64,000 nt of DNA from Helicoverpa zea (GCF_022581195.2 NC_061482.1:11160001-11224000); one strand, 5' to 3'. Shown: positions 36,101 to 48,400, numbered from the stretch's first letter. Translations and numbers: made by a program. The notes: generated from the sequence alone by a model not told the origin.

Positions 36101-37270
36101 ATACGATATTTTTTTCTTATTGGAGTTCGTTATTGAGCAATTAGGGATATGAAACAAGTAGGAGGCAGGTATTTACTTTATTTTCGGTAATATATTTGAT
36201 CATGAAAAGTCGGTTCTTAGTTGCTAAGTAAAAAATGTGGAGTAATGTGGGTTTCATTGCACGTCAAGTTGGAGGCTCTAGAAATAAACTTGAGAGTTGA
36301 GAGGTTTCAAAACTTCCAACTGACATCATATTAAAACTAATGGCTCGATTTGAACCATCTACAAACTTGTAGTGGTTTGCGGTCGAAACGCGAACACCGA
36401 TGACGTATTTGCAATAAATTCTAAGACTCAGTTCTAACTTGTTACTGTGCCTAAATTAATAATGAAAAGTTGGAAAAATATTCAATATTTTAAAGTAAAT
36501 TAGACGTACTCAAGCCGGGAATGGTCATCAGTAAAATATTAAAAATTTTAACTGATTAATATGTTAATCATTTAAACCACTTTAAACACATGAACATCGA
36601 CATATTAATTTAAATAATTAAATAAAAAATTAACCCTTAATTACACCAGATTAAGCTTACTTTAAAATAAAATACAAAATGACAAAATAATCCTCTTTCG
36701 TTTCACAATAAAATTTCGCACGCATTTCGAAATTATAGTCGCAAAAACATAGAGTTTCAGTGGGCATCTATTATTCAAGCTAGTCAATATTGAATGGCCG
36801 GTCTCTCTGTACTTACGTACATAGGTAGATGTATCAAAATTCATAGTAACCTCCAGAGGGCAATGTATCGCTTCTAGTATAGCTACACAGATATATTGCG
36901 CTTTGACTCGGCTCAATATCTTATTCTGTTTCAAATTTGCCTGTATAATGTGCACACTAATGCTTTTGAGCTCTTATTACGCTTAATGTAGACGTACAAT
37001 AGGAAAGCGATATGGTTTTGTGGTGTCTTGCTCATTCTATTGGAACAGTATTAGGGTAAGGTATAGGTGTTAATATTTTTTCTCAAGTAGGTACAGGTTA
37101 ACTTAACAAAAAGAAATAAGTACGTATTGAAATAGTACCTTAACGTTTTTGATTACCATATTTATTCGATTTTTGGAGGGCTGAGTTTCAATTATTCTGA
37201 GCTACAAAATCTATGGCTCAGTTTTCAACGTAATCTGTCTACCTAAAGGTAAAAACAAATGATTACATTC
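33182..37270. other. non-coding stretch
   Basis: A 107-codon plus-strand frame at 34131-34454 has balanced composition but no recognisable motif or splice context, and is not called. No repeat families are recognised. Confidence 0.4.
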
Positions 37271-37330
37271 GCGTATATACGCTGAGTTTTCCTACACGCG
37301 ACGAAAATCCGCCGGTGTGAAAGCCCTCAT
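37271..37330. repeat. MITE-like fragment, family C
   Basis: On the minus strand it reads CTTTCACACCGGCGGATTTT, then CGTCGCGTGTAGG, closely matching 10897-10945. Only one terminal block is visible. Confidence 0.5.
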
Positions 37331-40248
37331 AGAAAGTCCAGAAACGGAGTGGATTCAATGATGATTTACCTCACCATTATCCAACACGCTATTTTCCGTT
37401 GCAAGTTTCTTCATTACTAAGTTTCTTTTCAATAAATACTCTCTTAAAAACGTATCATATGTCATTAATTAATATAGCTACCATACCTAATGATGACATC
37501 GAAAGCAGGTCAGATGCCATTGCTAGCGTGTTGACAGTCGATGTAACGAACCGGCTTCAATTCCGAAGCCACACAATGTTGTGATACAAACACCGCTTAT
37601 ACGATAACCTCGTACAGAAACGTGCAGACGTATGTGGTAGATCTCAAACATGGATTTGTGTTTATCAAGACGCCGTGTTTGATGGAGTAATCGGTTTTCG
37701 AACGGAATAAACAAGTTGGTTGTGATTTTTTTTGTTAGTGCATGTATGAAAAAATAGCTATTCCTGCGTTTTCCGACGGAACTGCTGCCTCCGCTGAATT
37801 AAAAAAATAGTTAAGCCTTTAGACAATCTTTGAGCCAAATAACATTATAATCAATTCAGTAGTTCTGGCATGAGAGTTAGACATACGAACAGACGCATTT
37901 ATCATATTAGTAAGTACTGCAAAAACACCCATGTGACAAAGCTACTTGAACTTTTCAATATTTATGATATGTCTTTTATCCTCGCAAACAGAAAAAAAAA
38001 TATCTTAGAAGTTACTATTGTTCTAAAATTTCTTAGAGAGATATTATTCTGACGTAAGCCTGGTATTTTATTCTCAAACGGGGTGACTTCTAAAGGCAAT
38101 TTCACTTTAGTTTTTACAGTCGCCGTCAGAGATTCCTTTGCTAAGGTAACTGTGCGATCATCCAGCTATTAGCAGGTAAAGTCTGTCCATCAGCTAACAA
38201 AGCTTCTAATATGAATATGAAAGGAACCTTTTGAAAACAAAGAAGGGATTTTGAACGAGGATTTTATTCAAAATCTCGTGAAATTCTCCATTGTAATAAA
38301 GTATTGGTTGGAAGTCATTTGGTATCGATAACTAATTCGAACTTTGAAATATAATTAATTACTTATATGAAGAACTATTAATCTTTAGTTATTCAAGTTA
38401 AAAAAGACTAAAAATTGTTATGTTTCATAAACTTTCTGCATTACGAAGGTATAATCTCATTTAATTACTTTATGTACACCCATATATATTATTCTCAGCA
38501 TTCCACTATCAACGATGGGCTATAAAAATAATATAAAAATATCGTGCACTATCCATGTCATTCATATTCTGTTATACAAGACAGGGACAGACTTACGGCG
38601 TGGGTGCAAGAGTGAAGACTCACGCAGGGTGCGCTCGTGAAGAAGGGTAGCGTTTCATGAACATTTGAGACATTACGACGTATCGTTAGAGCAGTAATAG
38701 GCGTTTGTTTTAGTGCCTATATCTTCATGACAGCGGCTGCCTATCTGCTATGTGGGGCACTTACCTCTTTATGCGCCCCAAACAATCCAATCGTGAAGCG
38801 TGCCTTGTGACCTACGCTTTATGAAGTTAATGCTGTTTTATTCTGGTAGATGAGATGGGACAGACTTTTCGTTGTTAAGTTATTTTTATAAGGTTCTAAA
38901 TAATTTTTACAATTTGTGAATTATATTGATCAATTTATGTGCAATGTGTAATGAACTTTTTTTTGTTTTGCAATATTCTAAGTTTTGCGTTATGCAATCA
39001 GATCGTAAAACTAATTAATTTTAGTACTCAAAGATGAATATTTACAGCAGTTTGAAACTGAACACTGCAGCGTAATTGTAGTTGCTATTAGGCTATATCT
39101 GGAACCCTCACAGGGCCCGTAATCAAGAACCTAGTGATGTCACCATTTGCATTTTATTGCTAAAGTTTCTGGCCGCAGAACGCCTATTTTTATGGTAAAC
39201 TTATTCAAATGTACGTCGACGTCATAAATTGGGGAAAGGGGTGCGCTGGCACGGCAGGCACAGAAAAACTTTGCGAATGCCGATCCTACCTAGACGAGGA
39301 CGGACAAGCGACACGTTTGTCATTCTACTTTTGATGCGCCCATTTCCGAATAGGCTTCGCGACAGCACCGCTCCTATTAATGGCAATTTGCCCAACTTTT
39401 TGCCAGACATTTAGCGAAATGACATAAAAATGAACGGCTATCGTGCCGTGACAAAGGTTAATAATAAATCAGGCGTATAACGGAGACATCTTTACTCGTG
39501 ACACTAATTCGCGAACGATTGTTCTTTTGACATAAAGCCGAGGCAACAGCAGCGACTATTTGTTGCCTATTTGTTGTTAATTGTATAAAGTTCTTTGATC
39601 TTCCGCCTCTGATATTTATGATTGATATTTTGACGTTTCACTAATGAAACTCCGCCGAATGATAGACAAGCCATTACAAAGAATACGTATCGAGTAATAA
39701 GGCAATCTACTAAAAGTTTTTTAATTAAACCCCGACAACCACACAAAGTTTATTTCAGTAGGTACTTAATTCAACGCCACCGTCGAAAATTTTAATGTTA
39801 AAATAACATGATTTAAGCCGCTCCAATATTTTTATGTCCATATAAATTAATATTGCTTTAACACGATTTTATTTTAATAATGTTGCATTTTAATCTGACT
39901 AAATCCTGTTATCCCGGTCTTCATTTTAAACGTAAGCCATTTATAGCGAATATGATAAAGCTTTTATTGTATTTTATTTTAAATTATTAATTGTAACTGT
40001 GGGTTGATGCAACTTTCATCCTTGTTATCATTTCGATTGAATAAAAAAACATTTCCTATCGAGATTGAGGGCAACTTTGGACATAAGCATATAATAAGAT
40101 GGTTTTATTTAAGGCGAGTGAGTACTTCTTTCTGAAAAACGAGTAAAACTAGTTATTATATCAATATGCGGTTGGGTACTGTCACGCTTGTTCTCTTTAA
40201 TCTGCGGTCGGGAGACGTGGTGAGACTGCAAAGAAAGAAGACTTCAGG
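37331..40248. other. non-coding stretch
   Basis: A short retroposon-like scrap (CAATTCAGTAGTTCTGG followed by GACATACGAACAGAC) occurs at about 37855-37893. Mirror-image 61- and 62-codon frames at 39222-39414 are shadows of each other and are not called. Confidence 0.4.
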
Positions 40249-40435
40249 CACACTGCAAACTAATAAGTCGAACGACAGTCAACCCAATCGTTGACAATTT
40301 TTTTTATTAAGAAATCTTGAATGAAGTATTCAGCCGACTAAATATCTGATCGTTGTAATGTCCGTTCGGCTGTCCAATTCCATACTAATTTATGAGTCCA
40401 AACAAACTATCGGTCGACTAAAAGTTTGCAGTGTG
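40249..40435. mobile_element. MITE family B, copy 1
   Basis: It starts CACACTGCAAACTAATAAGT, then CGAACGACAGTC, and ends ACTATCGGTCGACTAAAAGT, then TTGCAGTGTG; the ends are an inverted repeat of about 30 bp with a few mismatches. It is 187 bp with no coding capacity. A clear target duplication is not visible. A related, damaged copy is at 53.7 kb. Confidence 0.75.
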
Positions 40436-41389
40436 GTAACTCTAAGACCACAATGATAGGTCCTAGAAAGTTTCCTTCATTAAAATAACTCACCCACACG
40501 TTACGTGGGCGACTTATTAATCAACGGACCAGTCGACATGACGGTTTTGATCCGACGCCGTCTACCGATCATAATGGGAGGAAAAGCTACCGATTTACTC
40601 CCACTGAATGAAAATCAATTTCCTACAGTTGGGAAAATTCATTTATCGACCACCTGCGCTCCGGTGCTCGATCAAGCGGAGACCAATACAATGGGGCAAC
40701 GGTCTAATCTCAAGAAAGGAGCTTTTAAAATCTTGTTGTTAGAGATTACCTAAGAGTGGAGGAGAAAAGTCTATGAATCAAGCCGACGTAGTCAGACGGC
40801 TTCTGTGTCACAAAAACACTCTTATATTGAAGAAGTGAAGTTGAGACGGCAGTTGGTTATTTGTCTGTTTCATGAACACTGTTCGTCCTAGTTAATGATT
40901 TATTTTTTTTAGTTTTTAATTGTAGAACAAGTATGTGTAATGAATAAGTATGTTGTTAGTAATGTTGGTTCCAGCAAAATAATGTTACATTTATTGAATA
41001 AAAGGCTAAAACATATTGGTAGCTAACTATTTACACTCTGTGCAGCAACGAACTACGATTAAATTATGTGTCGCAAAATACGCTAAAGGTAAACACATAT
41101 AAACATACAAATTACCCATGTATAACATCAATTGAATTTTAACGTTTATTAGTGTATATATATACCCACTTACTTAATTGGGTACTAATCTGAGGGCACG
41201 GCAGTGCCCCAGCCAAGACTCGAGCAAAACGGGCACGGCCGTACCATCTTTTCTCGAAGCGTTTCGCGGCTATTTCAGCCCCCTGTATCTTCCATGTGAA
41301 CAAAGCTAGGAGTTTAGGTTTTCGATGACCAAGAGTAAGTATTAGAACAAGCTCAGTCTCAAAATTACAAGACATTTGAATAAATAGTT
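40436..41389. other. non-coding stretch
   Basis: An 82-codon frame (40505-40753) and a 78-codon minus frame (41139-41375) lack motifs. Nothing else is recognised. Confidence 0.45.
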
Positions 41390-41565
41390 TACGAGTTATG
41401 AGCCATCAAAGTTACACCATTTTGTCACTGACTCACTCACTGACCGATCATCAAAAGTCTAAGGTACTTCTAGCAAACTTAGAACCTTCAAATTTGGCAC
41501 CAAGATAGGTTATTAGCTACATATAAAGGGAAAATTATAAAAACCTTAAAACTTAATAAAAAAAT
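41390..41565 (+). repeat. dispersed repeat (ACTGACTCACTCACTGACC family)
   Basis: It contains GAGTTATGAGCCATCAAAGT, TACACCATTTTGTCACTGAC, TCACTCACTGACCGATCATC, AAAAGTCTAAGG and later AAGGGAAAATTATAAAAACC. I recognise this order as a common lepidopteran dispersed repeat. Its class is not assigned. Confidence 0.6.
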
Positions 41566-42089
41566 AGGAAACAAATTTATATTTGCGGTTTTTCAAGAAC
41601 ATAGTGTATGAATTTTGACTGCATTAATAACTTTGTTATTTATTTATGTACAAAATATTACTATTTGTTTTATTGTTACGTAGTACAATATACCACTATT
41701 GTTATTATGCATTAAATATACATACATATGAATAAAAAAGCTAGGTTAAAATGAAATGAATAATGATAAAATCTTTCATATTATTGCAGTGCGATAAATA
41801 CTGCATGCTCGCTCGATAAATGGCGTTGTCCTGGTCTAAATCGCGCTATGGTTTCGTTTCATAGCTAAGTATAAGTAGTACTTAAAAAAAAAACAAATAA
41901 TTTCATGTGATAGCGCCATCTACCTCTGAAATAACTCTCTTTTATTCTAAAAGGTATTCGATTCAAAAATTCGTCAATTTCGATTTTTTTTAGTTTATTT
42001 TAAAAAAATTGTTAACGTGCTACTTTAGGTGTACATATTTAGTTTGTTATATATTTAGAGAAGAAAGAGACCTACAAAAAATAAATTAG
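41566..42089. other. AT-rich non-coding stretch
   Basis: Nothing recognised; A/T runs. Confidence 0.5.
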
Positions 42090-42752
42090 ATCCCACCAAA
42101 AAAAATTAAATGTAAAAAAAAGCCAATCCTCTACGCAATTCCTCCACCGTAAAAAGTTTTGAGATCGCATAGAAGCCAAGTCCTGTTCAACTTTATTTGT
42201 AATAATAAATCAATATTTTGTGACTATATCAATAGTTTTTTTCACATTACAATAATATTGTCTTGGCCATGAGCAAGCACAAGTTAAAAGTCGCTCCTTG
42301 AAATAATGTGTAAATACCATTGAATTGATGAATTCTATATGGACATGATTTTACGATTGGACTGATTATGGACTGATTGGAATTTGAAATCACCATGGAC
42401 TAAACATGCGCCATAGTACATGTGCAGTTCATTGATGTTGGATGATACTGACTGTCGGTCATTAAGTAACAATTGAATAAACTAAAAGTATTTAATTCTG
42501 TGATATTAAACTTCATGTTTGACTTTCACCTCTCCAAGATATGCTGTATTATATTTGTAGTTTATTGTGCTCATGGCCAAGTCAATATTATTGTAAAGTG
42601 AACGAAACTATTGATATAGTCACAAAATATTGATTTATTATTACAAATAAAGTTGAACAGGACTTGGCTTCTATGCGATCTCAAAACTTTTTACGGTGGA
42701 GGAATTGCGTAGAGGATTGGCTTTTTTTTACATTTAATGTTTTTGGTGGGAT
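42090..42752. mobile_element. long fold-back element with ~185-bp arms
   Basis: The left arm (42090-42275) and right arm (42568-42752) are near-perfect inverted repeats. Both contain, in mirrored order, ATCCCACCAAAAA, GCCAATCCTCTACGCAATTC, CTCCACCGTAAAAAGTTTTG, GCATAGAAGCCAAGTCCTG, AATCAATATTTTGTGACTAT and TTGGCCATGAGCA. Only a handful of substitutions and one-base indels separate them by eye. A 292-bp unrelated spacer joins them. There is no open frame of note. The outer ends read ATCCCACC...GGTGGGAT; no target duplication is certain. A transcript would form a long double-stranded stem. Confidence 0.85.
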
Positions 42753-45700
42753 TATTTATTCGTGAAGGGAAGCAGAAAATAGATTTGAAAAAAAATCGGT
42801 TAATTCCATTAGAATGTGGTAAAGTATTTAGCTTAGTATTTTTTACATAAAGTACTTTTATCAGCATTCAGGTGAAACCACGGAAAATTCCTTGTACAAT
42901 TTTACACAGCAACGGCAATACTGAAACATTCGTATTGCTTATTACACTAAGTGCCAATAAATTTCCCTTTAGCCACGTCTACCTATTCACTGACATAATG
43001 AGATCGCCCCGATATCCCTAGCACTGTAATATTTTTCAATAGAACAAATGCAATTTTATTCCAATCTCATTGCCTTATTCTCTTTGTATAATCGCATAAT
43101 AGGAATGATTTAAATGAGGCGCTTGGCTCAGTAACAACCTGAGAGAACTACTATAAACTGATAATCTATCCTCTATTTTCTCTAGTTTTCAATTTATCTA
43201 CATTTCCATCCAAATGTACCTTCACGTAACCATGGAAACGTTACAAAAAGCCCCTTTTATATATCTATAAATACTCGCACTGAATAAGGATGACGATAAC
43301 AGTTACGAACACATTTAAGCGGAGCATTTACGTCACACATTAAAAACTCAGAGGAAACTATGTGGTAACTTCATTTGAATAGTTTGTGCAGATTCAGAAA
43401 GCTCAGTGACAAGCCATGTATCGCGGGTGGACTTCAAGTGTCAAAGTGTAGTTAACCCCGTCTCGTGTTTGCGAACTGGCAACACCAACATTATAACTGT
43501 CAAAGTTATTACAACCCATCTGTATTTCAGTTTGCGAACGTTTTGTAGACGGAGGTATGTCCTACGATTTATTCAATGACAAGATGAATTTAATTAAAGT
43601 TAGGAGACATTGATATTTCGGGCGAAATTTGATAGCTGTGGGCAAGTTACTTGTGTGGGTACACGAATGTTATTGGCAATTTAATATTGTGTTTGTTTCG
43701 TCCGGAATTTCTGTGAAGTCTTTGAATTTATGATTTGTTATTATTTACTGTCGGAAAAGTATTTTTACAGTGACACATTTCACATTTTTTTTTAAGTACG
43801 TGTATTGTTATGGCATTGAAGAATATTTAGAAAAAAACCTAATTGAAAAATATATTTCAATTTAAATAATTAAAACAATTACGAAATAAATGAATTATAT
43901 CGTCGAATGGAGTCCTTCTCACGTCTTTAATTAAGTTTGCAAAGACGTGCTTCAGTTGGTAACGGGTTTATTTCCTCGAGTGATCATACAACTCTGACAT
44001 TATCATCTCAAGTGCTTGATTGTACTTTAAAGCCTTTATTATCGATTCCCCAACTAAGAGAGCACATTGAAGCGTCAAAGTACTTTTCATTTAACAAAGC
44101 GGTCTTTAGACTTCGCTACTTTGGTTTAATAAGTATTTGAGTAAAAGTAAACGACTGTTTATCGAACATGGCGGAGATACGATAACCGTTGTGTGATTAT
44201 TTTACTTTTTTAATTAATGGAAGTTCTTGCTTCGAAGATTACTTATGTATCTTTAATTGTTATACCCCATATTTATAACAGAAAGTAAATAAAGAAACAG
44301 TACTGAAAAAGATAATTTTAGAATAAAATGTGTCACAGTTTAAACTCGTATCAATTTCTATTTTAAATCCGCAAAAATTGCAACACAACACTTTACTTAG
44401 GCTGCATGTCTCGTAAAAGAATATTTGACACAAAACGTGGCAACGTCACTTGCGTCCAAACATTCCGGCCATCTGTTTGTAAGTCGTGAGAATGGCGAAA
44501 AATAAAACCAAGAGGGGCTTGGGAACATTATCGAAGTAGATCGGTTGCGGGTGGCTTTCAGCCGTGGTCCCCAAGGAATCCCTCGATGTGTTCCATCCAA
44601 GCTTCGAAGTGTCACTGGCAGCCGACTTCGTATTGCGGCCAGCACGATTAAACAAACATATTTCTTTTTCTTTTGTGCCAATATAGTTGTATTCAAACTC
44701 AAACTTTTTCGTTTTCTGCGTTCTTTCCTATCGACACTCTTTTGTTTCTACTATTGTTGAAATCATATGTGGACGTTTATCGTGATTTCATTTGTACCAT
44801 GTAACGTAAGCGATTACAGTATTATAATTCATGCAAAACAAGGATTAAATTACACAAACATAAATTATTCTCGCCTAACTCCGCGGCATTATGCAATACA
44901 GAATAACATATCCAGATTTACATTTTTGAGTTCATTATTTCATATTTGTGTCCTCTCGTATTGAACTCCCTCGTATTAGTTTATCATTCGAGTTTGAAGG
45001 TTGGCTTAATGTATATCATAAGTAACTAGGTCTAAGAAATAGTCGAAATAGGACGTAAATAATATCGCAATAATCGTAACGCCTAATATTTTTAATATTT
45101 TGACAAGGGAACATTAGATAAAAATATGTGCGCACCGTGGCTGGGTTTGACGCCTACTAACACCGAAATTCCATTTAGCCAGCTAGGTGGATTGAAGGCT
45201 ATAAATAATTTACAGTGGCCCTTTGACCCAGTGGCATTAACGTGCGAGGAACGATAGCATTAGCGCGTTGACAGATGTTGCTACCGAAATATTTCGTAGG
45301 GGACGGCACGACCACTTGCATTCGTACCCCCAGGGGGTAACGCGATGTTTCCGCAATCAAATGATACTTTTAACCCTTGGCGAACATTGCGATATAATTC
45401 GGATGTAATGCATGTGAGTAAAAGGGTATGTTCAAGGTTTGTTACAAGCCCCAGGCTGCAGTAATGGATAGTCAATGTCAAATGAACACAAGCAGGGTGC
45501 CATATACCGCTTGCTGTTCCATAATTCAATTAAAATATTGCGGTTTCAATTAGACAAGCTTGACTTGGTGAGAAGCAGAACTCATTAAATATTCCATTAA
45601 AATGTACTTACTTTTCCCTTAGAATAATACCAGTACTAATAGTTTCTATAAAATACGGTAATATAAAGAACCCGTCTCTTCTAAATGAGCGCCAATTACT

Positions 45701-46795
45701 TTAAGGAAAGCGGACACTGGAGAATTCGAGGATAAAGAAGAAGGATTATGAAATACTTCTAGATTTCCTTTGGCTTATTACAGTCTTTTTAAAAAACTAC
45801 AATATTAAAACGAAACGGGAATAAATTCGATAAAAATGACATTGAAAAAGTTGTATTAGAGCTCGTTGTGTAAGTGAGACTAGAAGTGTCACCGCTATGG
45901 TTTATTTCCACAATCCTTTTTGAAGACAGTGTTTTTATTACTCTGTGTAAGCATCCTTGTAGAGTTTATTTGTCGTGTTTCGTTGCCCGCAGTACTCGAA
46001 CAACTCTTGTTTGTTATTCACTACACCGTAAGACGCTATGGATGAAATTGAGAAAATGGCATTGAGTGCAGGAAAGTAGTGATTTGTGTGAATGCTTTTT
46101 TTTAATAAATAAATGCTCGCTATCATTTCTATTCTTAGAATGGTATGTTCATTTCAACGTTATTTTAAGAACTTGAAATTTTCTATCAAGAGGAATGTTT
46201 TATAACCTTTTTATACGTATCAGAATGTGCCTCGTGAAAACTTAATTTCTTATAATAATTTTTGAAATTTCACTTTCATTATTTAAAAAATAATATTTAA
46301 TTTTCTAAGAAGCGCTTGCTTCAATTAGGGCTTCATAATATTTTTAAAGCAGACGCCAAAGTTTGTAATATTGAAAATTCTTTCTTTAAGTAAATGATAC
46401 AACGTACAGAGTACGCTAACGAAAATTTTCTTAATTAGAGAGACACCGTACTACATAGCTAAAATGTTCATCGCTCATCTTATTAAAGTTTTACATTTTT
46501 AAAAATAGTTGTTACAAAAACGTGATGAATGTATAAAGTAATTAAGTCCACATAAGTATGGTTTGCAAAGAGAACGAGCTTAAAAGAAAACCGTATTTCC
46601 AGTTTCATATTAAGTAACATGTTATGAAACAAGTGTTGCGTTCTTGTGGTTCTAATTTGGAGTGGAGACGTAAGAACTCTAACCGAGTTTTTATGTAACC
46701 AACTAATAAGCACTTCTTAATGAGGCTGCGTGGGCTCAAGTTTATTATTATTATTAACTATCCTTCATAGTAACCGTGTGTATGTTTGTCTGCAG
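42753..46795. other. non-coding stretch upstream of the secreted-protein gene
   Basis: Probably part of the 5'-UTR intron or upstream region of the gene at 46.8 kb. No non-coding first exon could be identified. Frames of 101 codons (44397-44702, minus) and 82 codons (45281-45529, minus) overlap frames on the opposite strand and lack motifs. A short TTATTATTATTATTA run precedes the acceptor. Confidence 0.4.
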
Positions 46796-46800
46796 GCACA
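46796..46800 (+). other. 5'-UTR remnant in the first coding exon
   Basis: The acceptor TATGTTTGTCTGCAG ends at 46795 and is followed by GCACA and then the ATG. The start codon therefore lies five bases inside an internal exon, which means that at least one untranslated exon lies upstream. Confidence 0.65.
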
Positions 46801-47089
46801 ATGGGGAGATTGGCGCCACTGGTGATACGGTTGCTGGCCGTGTCACTGGTGGCGCTTGTCCTTGCCGAGCCCGGCAATGGCGGCGACCAATCAGTGGCCA
46901 AGGAGCGCCGCGACGCTGACGTCACCGCGGCCACCGCGCCCCCCGCGCCCCGCCGCCCCGGCAAACGCGAACGCAACCGCAAGCGCACCACTACCACTAC
47001 TACCACAGTAGACCCAGACGACAATGACGTAGCTGATGCTACCACTACCACCACTACTACGACAGTAGATCCTCGCGCCTTCGACCACA
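46801..47089 (+). CDS. secreted Thr-rich modular protein, coding exon 1
   Basis: First coding exon, 96 codons plus one base. Residues 1-22 form a signal peptide (a basic MGR start, a Leu/Val/Ala core, cleavage likely after Ala22), so the product should enter the secretory pathway. Residues 23-50 are acidic/basic and Pro/Ala-rich. Residues 53-62 are PGKRERNRKR, which includes R-x-K/R-R-type furin motifs. Then come seven Thr (63-69), VDPDDNDVADA, eight Thr (81-88) and VDPRAFDH (89-96). Thr runs of this kind are typical O-glycosylation substrates. The exon ends CACA|GTAAGT in phase 1. The ATG at 46801 is the first in frame after the splice acceptor; in-frame codons before it belong to the intron. 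Compared with the next exon, residues 52-96 form the same module. I do not recognise the family and assign no function; extracellular-matrix, mucin-like or processed-peptide roles are possible. Confidence 0.85.
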
Positions 47090-47525
47090 GTAAGTCACCT
47101 ATACACAACACCACCACATAATCATAGAGATACACATATCCATATCAACATAAGTACATAGATCGACATAAAACTGATCTACCATGACAGCCATATCAGT
47201 CATCATCGCATCAGGGAGTACAGGGGTGAAGCTTGTGGTGTGTCACGTGTGTGCTTGCTAACATGACGCTTACTCGCTGGCCATGATACACGCTCTATTG
47301 AACAACCACTACTGCACTATACGAGCAAATGTACGGATTTATCTGCTATGGTAAGTACTTATTTTAAGCCGGGAGTATTGGAGCCAGGTGAAAAAACCAG
47401 AGGATGATTGGGGTTATAATAAGTTAGGACAGCTTATAAACAGGTAAAATGTGTGTGGGATAAAAAGAAAGCTGAGGGTCCACACATTAACTAACACCCC
47501 ACCGTAGTAAGTACTCTACTTTTAG
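47090..47525 (+). other. intron 1 of the secreted-protein gene
   Basis: 436 bp with GTAAGT at the 5' end and CTACTTTTAG at the 3' end. TTAACTAAC at 47487-47495 is a good branch-point candidate about 30 bp from the acceptor. If retained, the reading frame adds SKSPIHNTTT and stops at 47119-47121, giving a short secreted form. Confidence 0.75.
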
Positions 47526-47714
47526 GCCAGAAGCGTCTGCGTGGCACCGCACCGCCGCTGGTCGGGCCGCAGCGTCGATGGCCGGGGAAGCAGCATAAGA
47601 GGCGCCGCCGCCGTACTACCACGACCACTACAACCCCACCAGACGGTGATGGTGACATGGAGCCTACCACAACTCTTGCCACCACCACAGTAGACCCAAG
47701 AAACTTAGACCACA
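47526..47714 (+). CDS. secreted Thr-rich modular protein, coding exon 2
   Basis: 189 bp, entered and left in phase 1, so it is symmetric and can be skipped or duplicated without shifting the frame. The split codon gives Ser97. The exon encodes SQKRLRGTAPPLVGPQRRW, then PGKQHKRRRRR, seven Thr, PPDGDGDMEP, TTTLATTT and VDPRNLDH. This repeats exon 1 in order: PGK plus basic run, Thr7, an Asp-rich linker, an eight-residue Thr block, and VDPRx(F/L)DH before a phase-1 donor. The five-Arg run is a strong candidate proprotein-convertase site. The donor is CACA|GTAAGT, identical in its first ten bases to that of exon 1. The frame also stays open into the intron to a stop at 47801. The next exon was not found, so the protein is incomplete here. 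Confidence 0.82.
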
Positions 47715-48400
47715 GTAAGTGCTTAAGTACGGCTGCAAACGGAGCTCTGGTAGCCACGCCTCTGACTACTATCATGATGGACCCGGCCTTTTTTCCAACG
47801 TAAGCAAAATTTAAAAATGTATGCTACAAGCTGTAGCAGTGGTAGTCACAGACGTAGTTAGTTTCAGACTATCCGTCTGTTACTCATTCTGTCACTTCTC
47901 ACCGGCTCTCATGAAACATTCACCAACATACAAGAAAGTTTCACACCATTACACTTGAGACACGATCTCCGATTAGGTGTATTATACGATCATCCCACTG
48001 ATTATAAATAGGGTCTTCATTTTCCTAGAAATTCGTTTGTTTGTGTACTGTACACAGAATTTGCGCTATTTCTAGATGGAGACATTACTTTCATTCTAGT
48101 AGGTTCGATCATTTCTAATGCGACGGAACATAGCTTTTGTTTTATTTCTCGGGATTAATTATCGTTATTATTGATGTTATGTTGAAGATTGGGTATTAAG
48201 AATATTACTATAAAGCAGTTGCTAACATAACAGTCTTGTCTGGGGTTACACAGGCTGTGTAAACCACGCAATACTTCACTAACAAAGCCGCCCAGAAACA
48301 ACATTATTAATTTATCGGCAGTGCTTTATTTACGGCCCAGCGGTCAGCCTTAAATATACAGCGCTATAAAGAATTCATATATACTACTAGCTATTACTAC
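47715..48400 (+). other. start of intron 2; nothing else recognised
   Basis: It begins GTAAGT. The first 86 bases remain open in the exon 2 frame and end ...LTTIMMDPAFFPT then TAA, overlapping a second donor-like site GTAAGC at 47800. No further exon of the gene was identified. Confidence 0.5.

Noticed and set aside
39222..39414. Mirror-image 62- and 61-codon frames
   Set aside because: Shadows of each other with no support on either strand.
44397..44760. Opposed 101- and 71-codon frames
   Set aside because: Mutual shadows; no motif.
46758..47135. Minus-strand frames rich in Val/Ser opposite the Thr-rich exons
   Set aside because: Antisense shadows of ACC/ACT/ACA Thr codons.
47491..47775. 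94-codon minus-strand frame
   Set aside because: Antisense shadow of coding exon 2.
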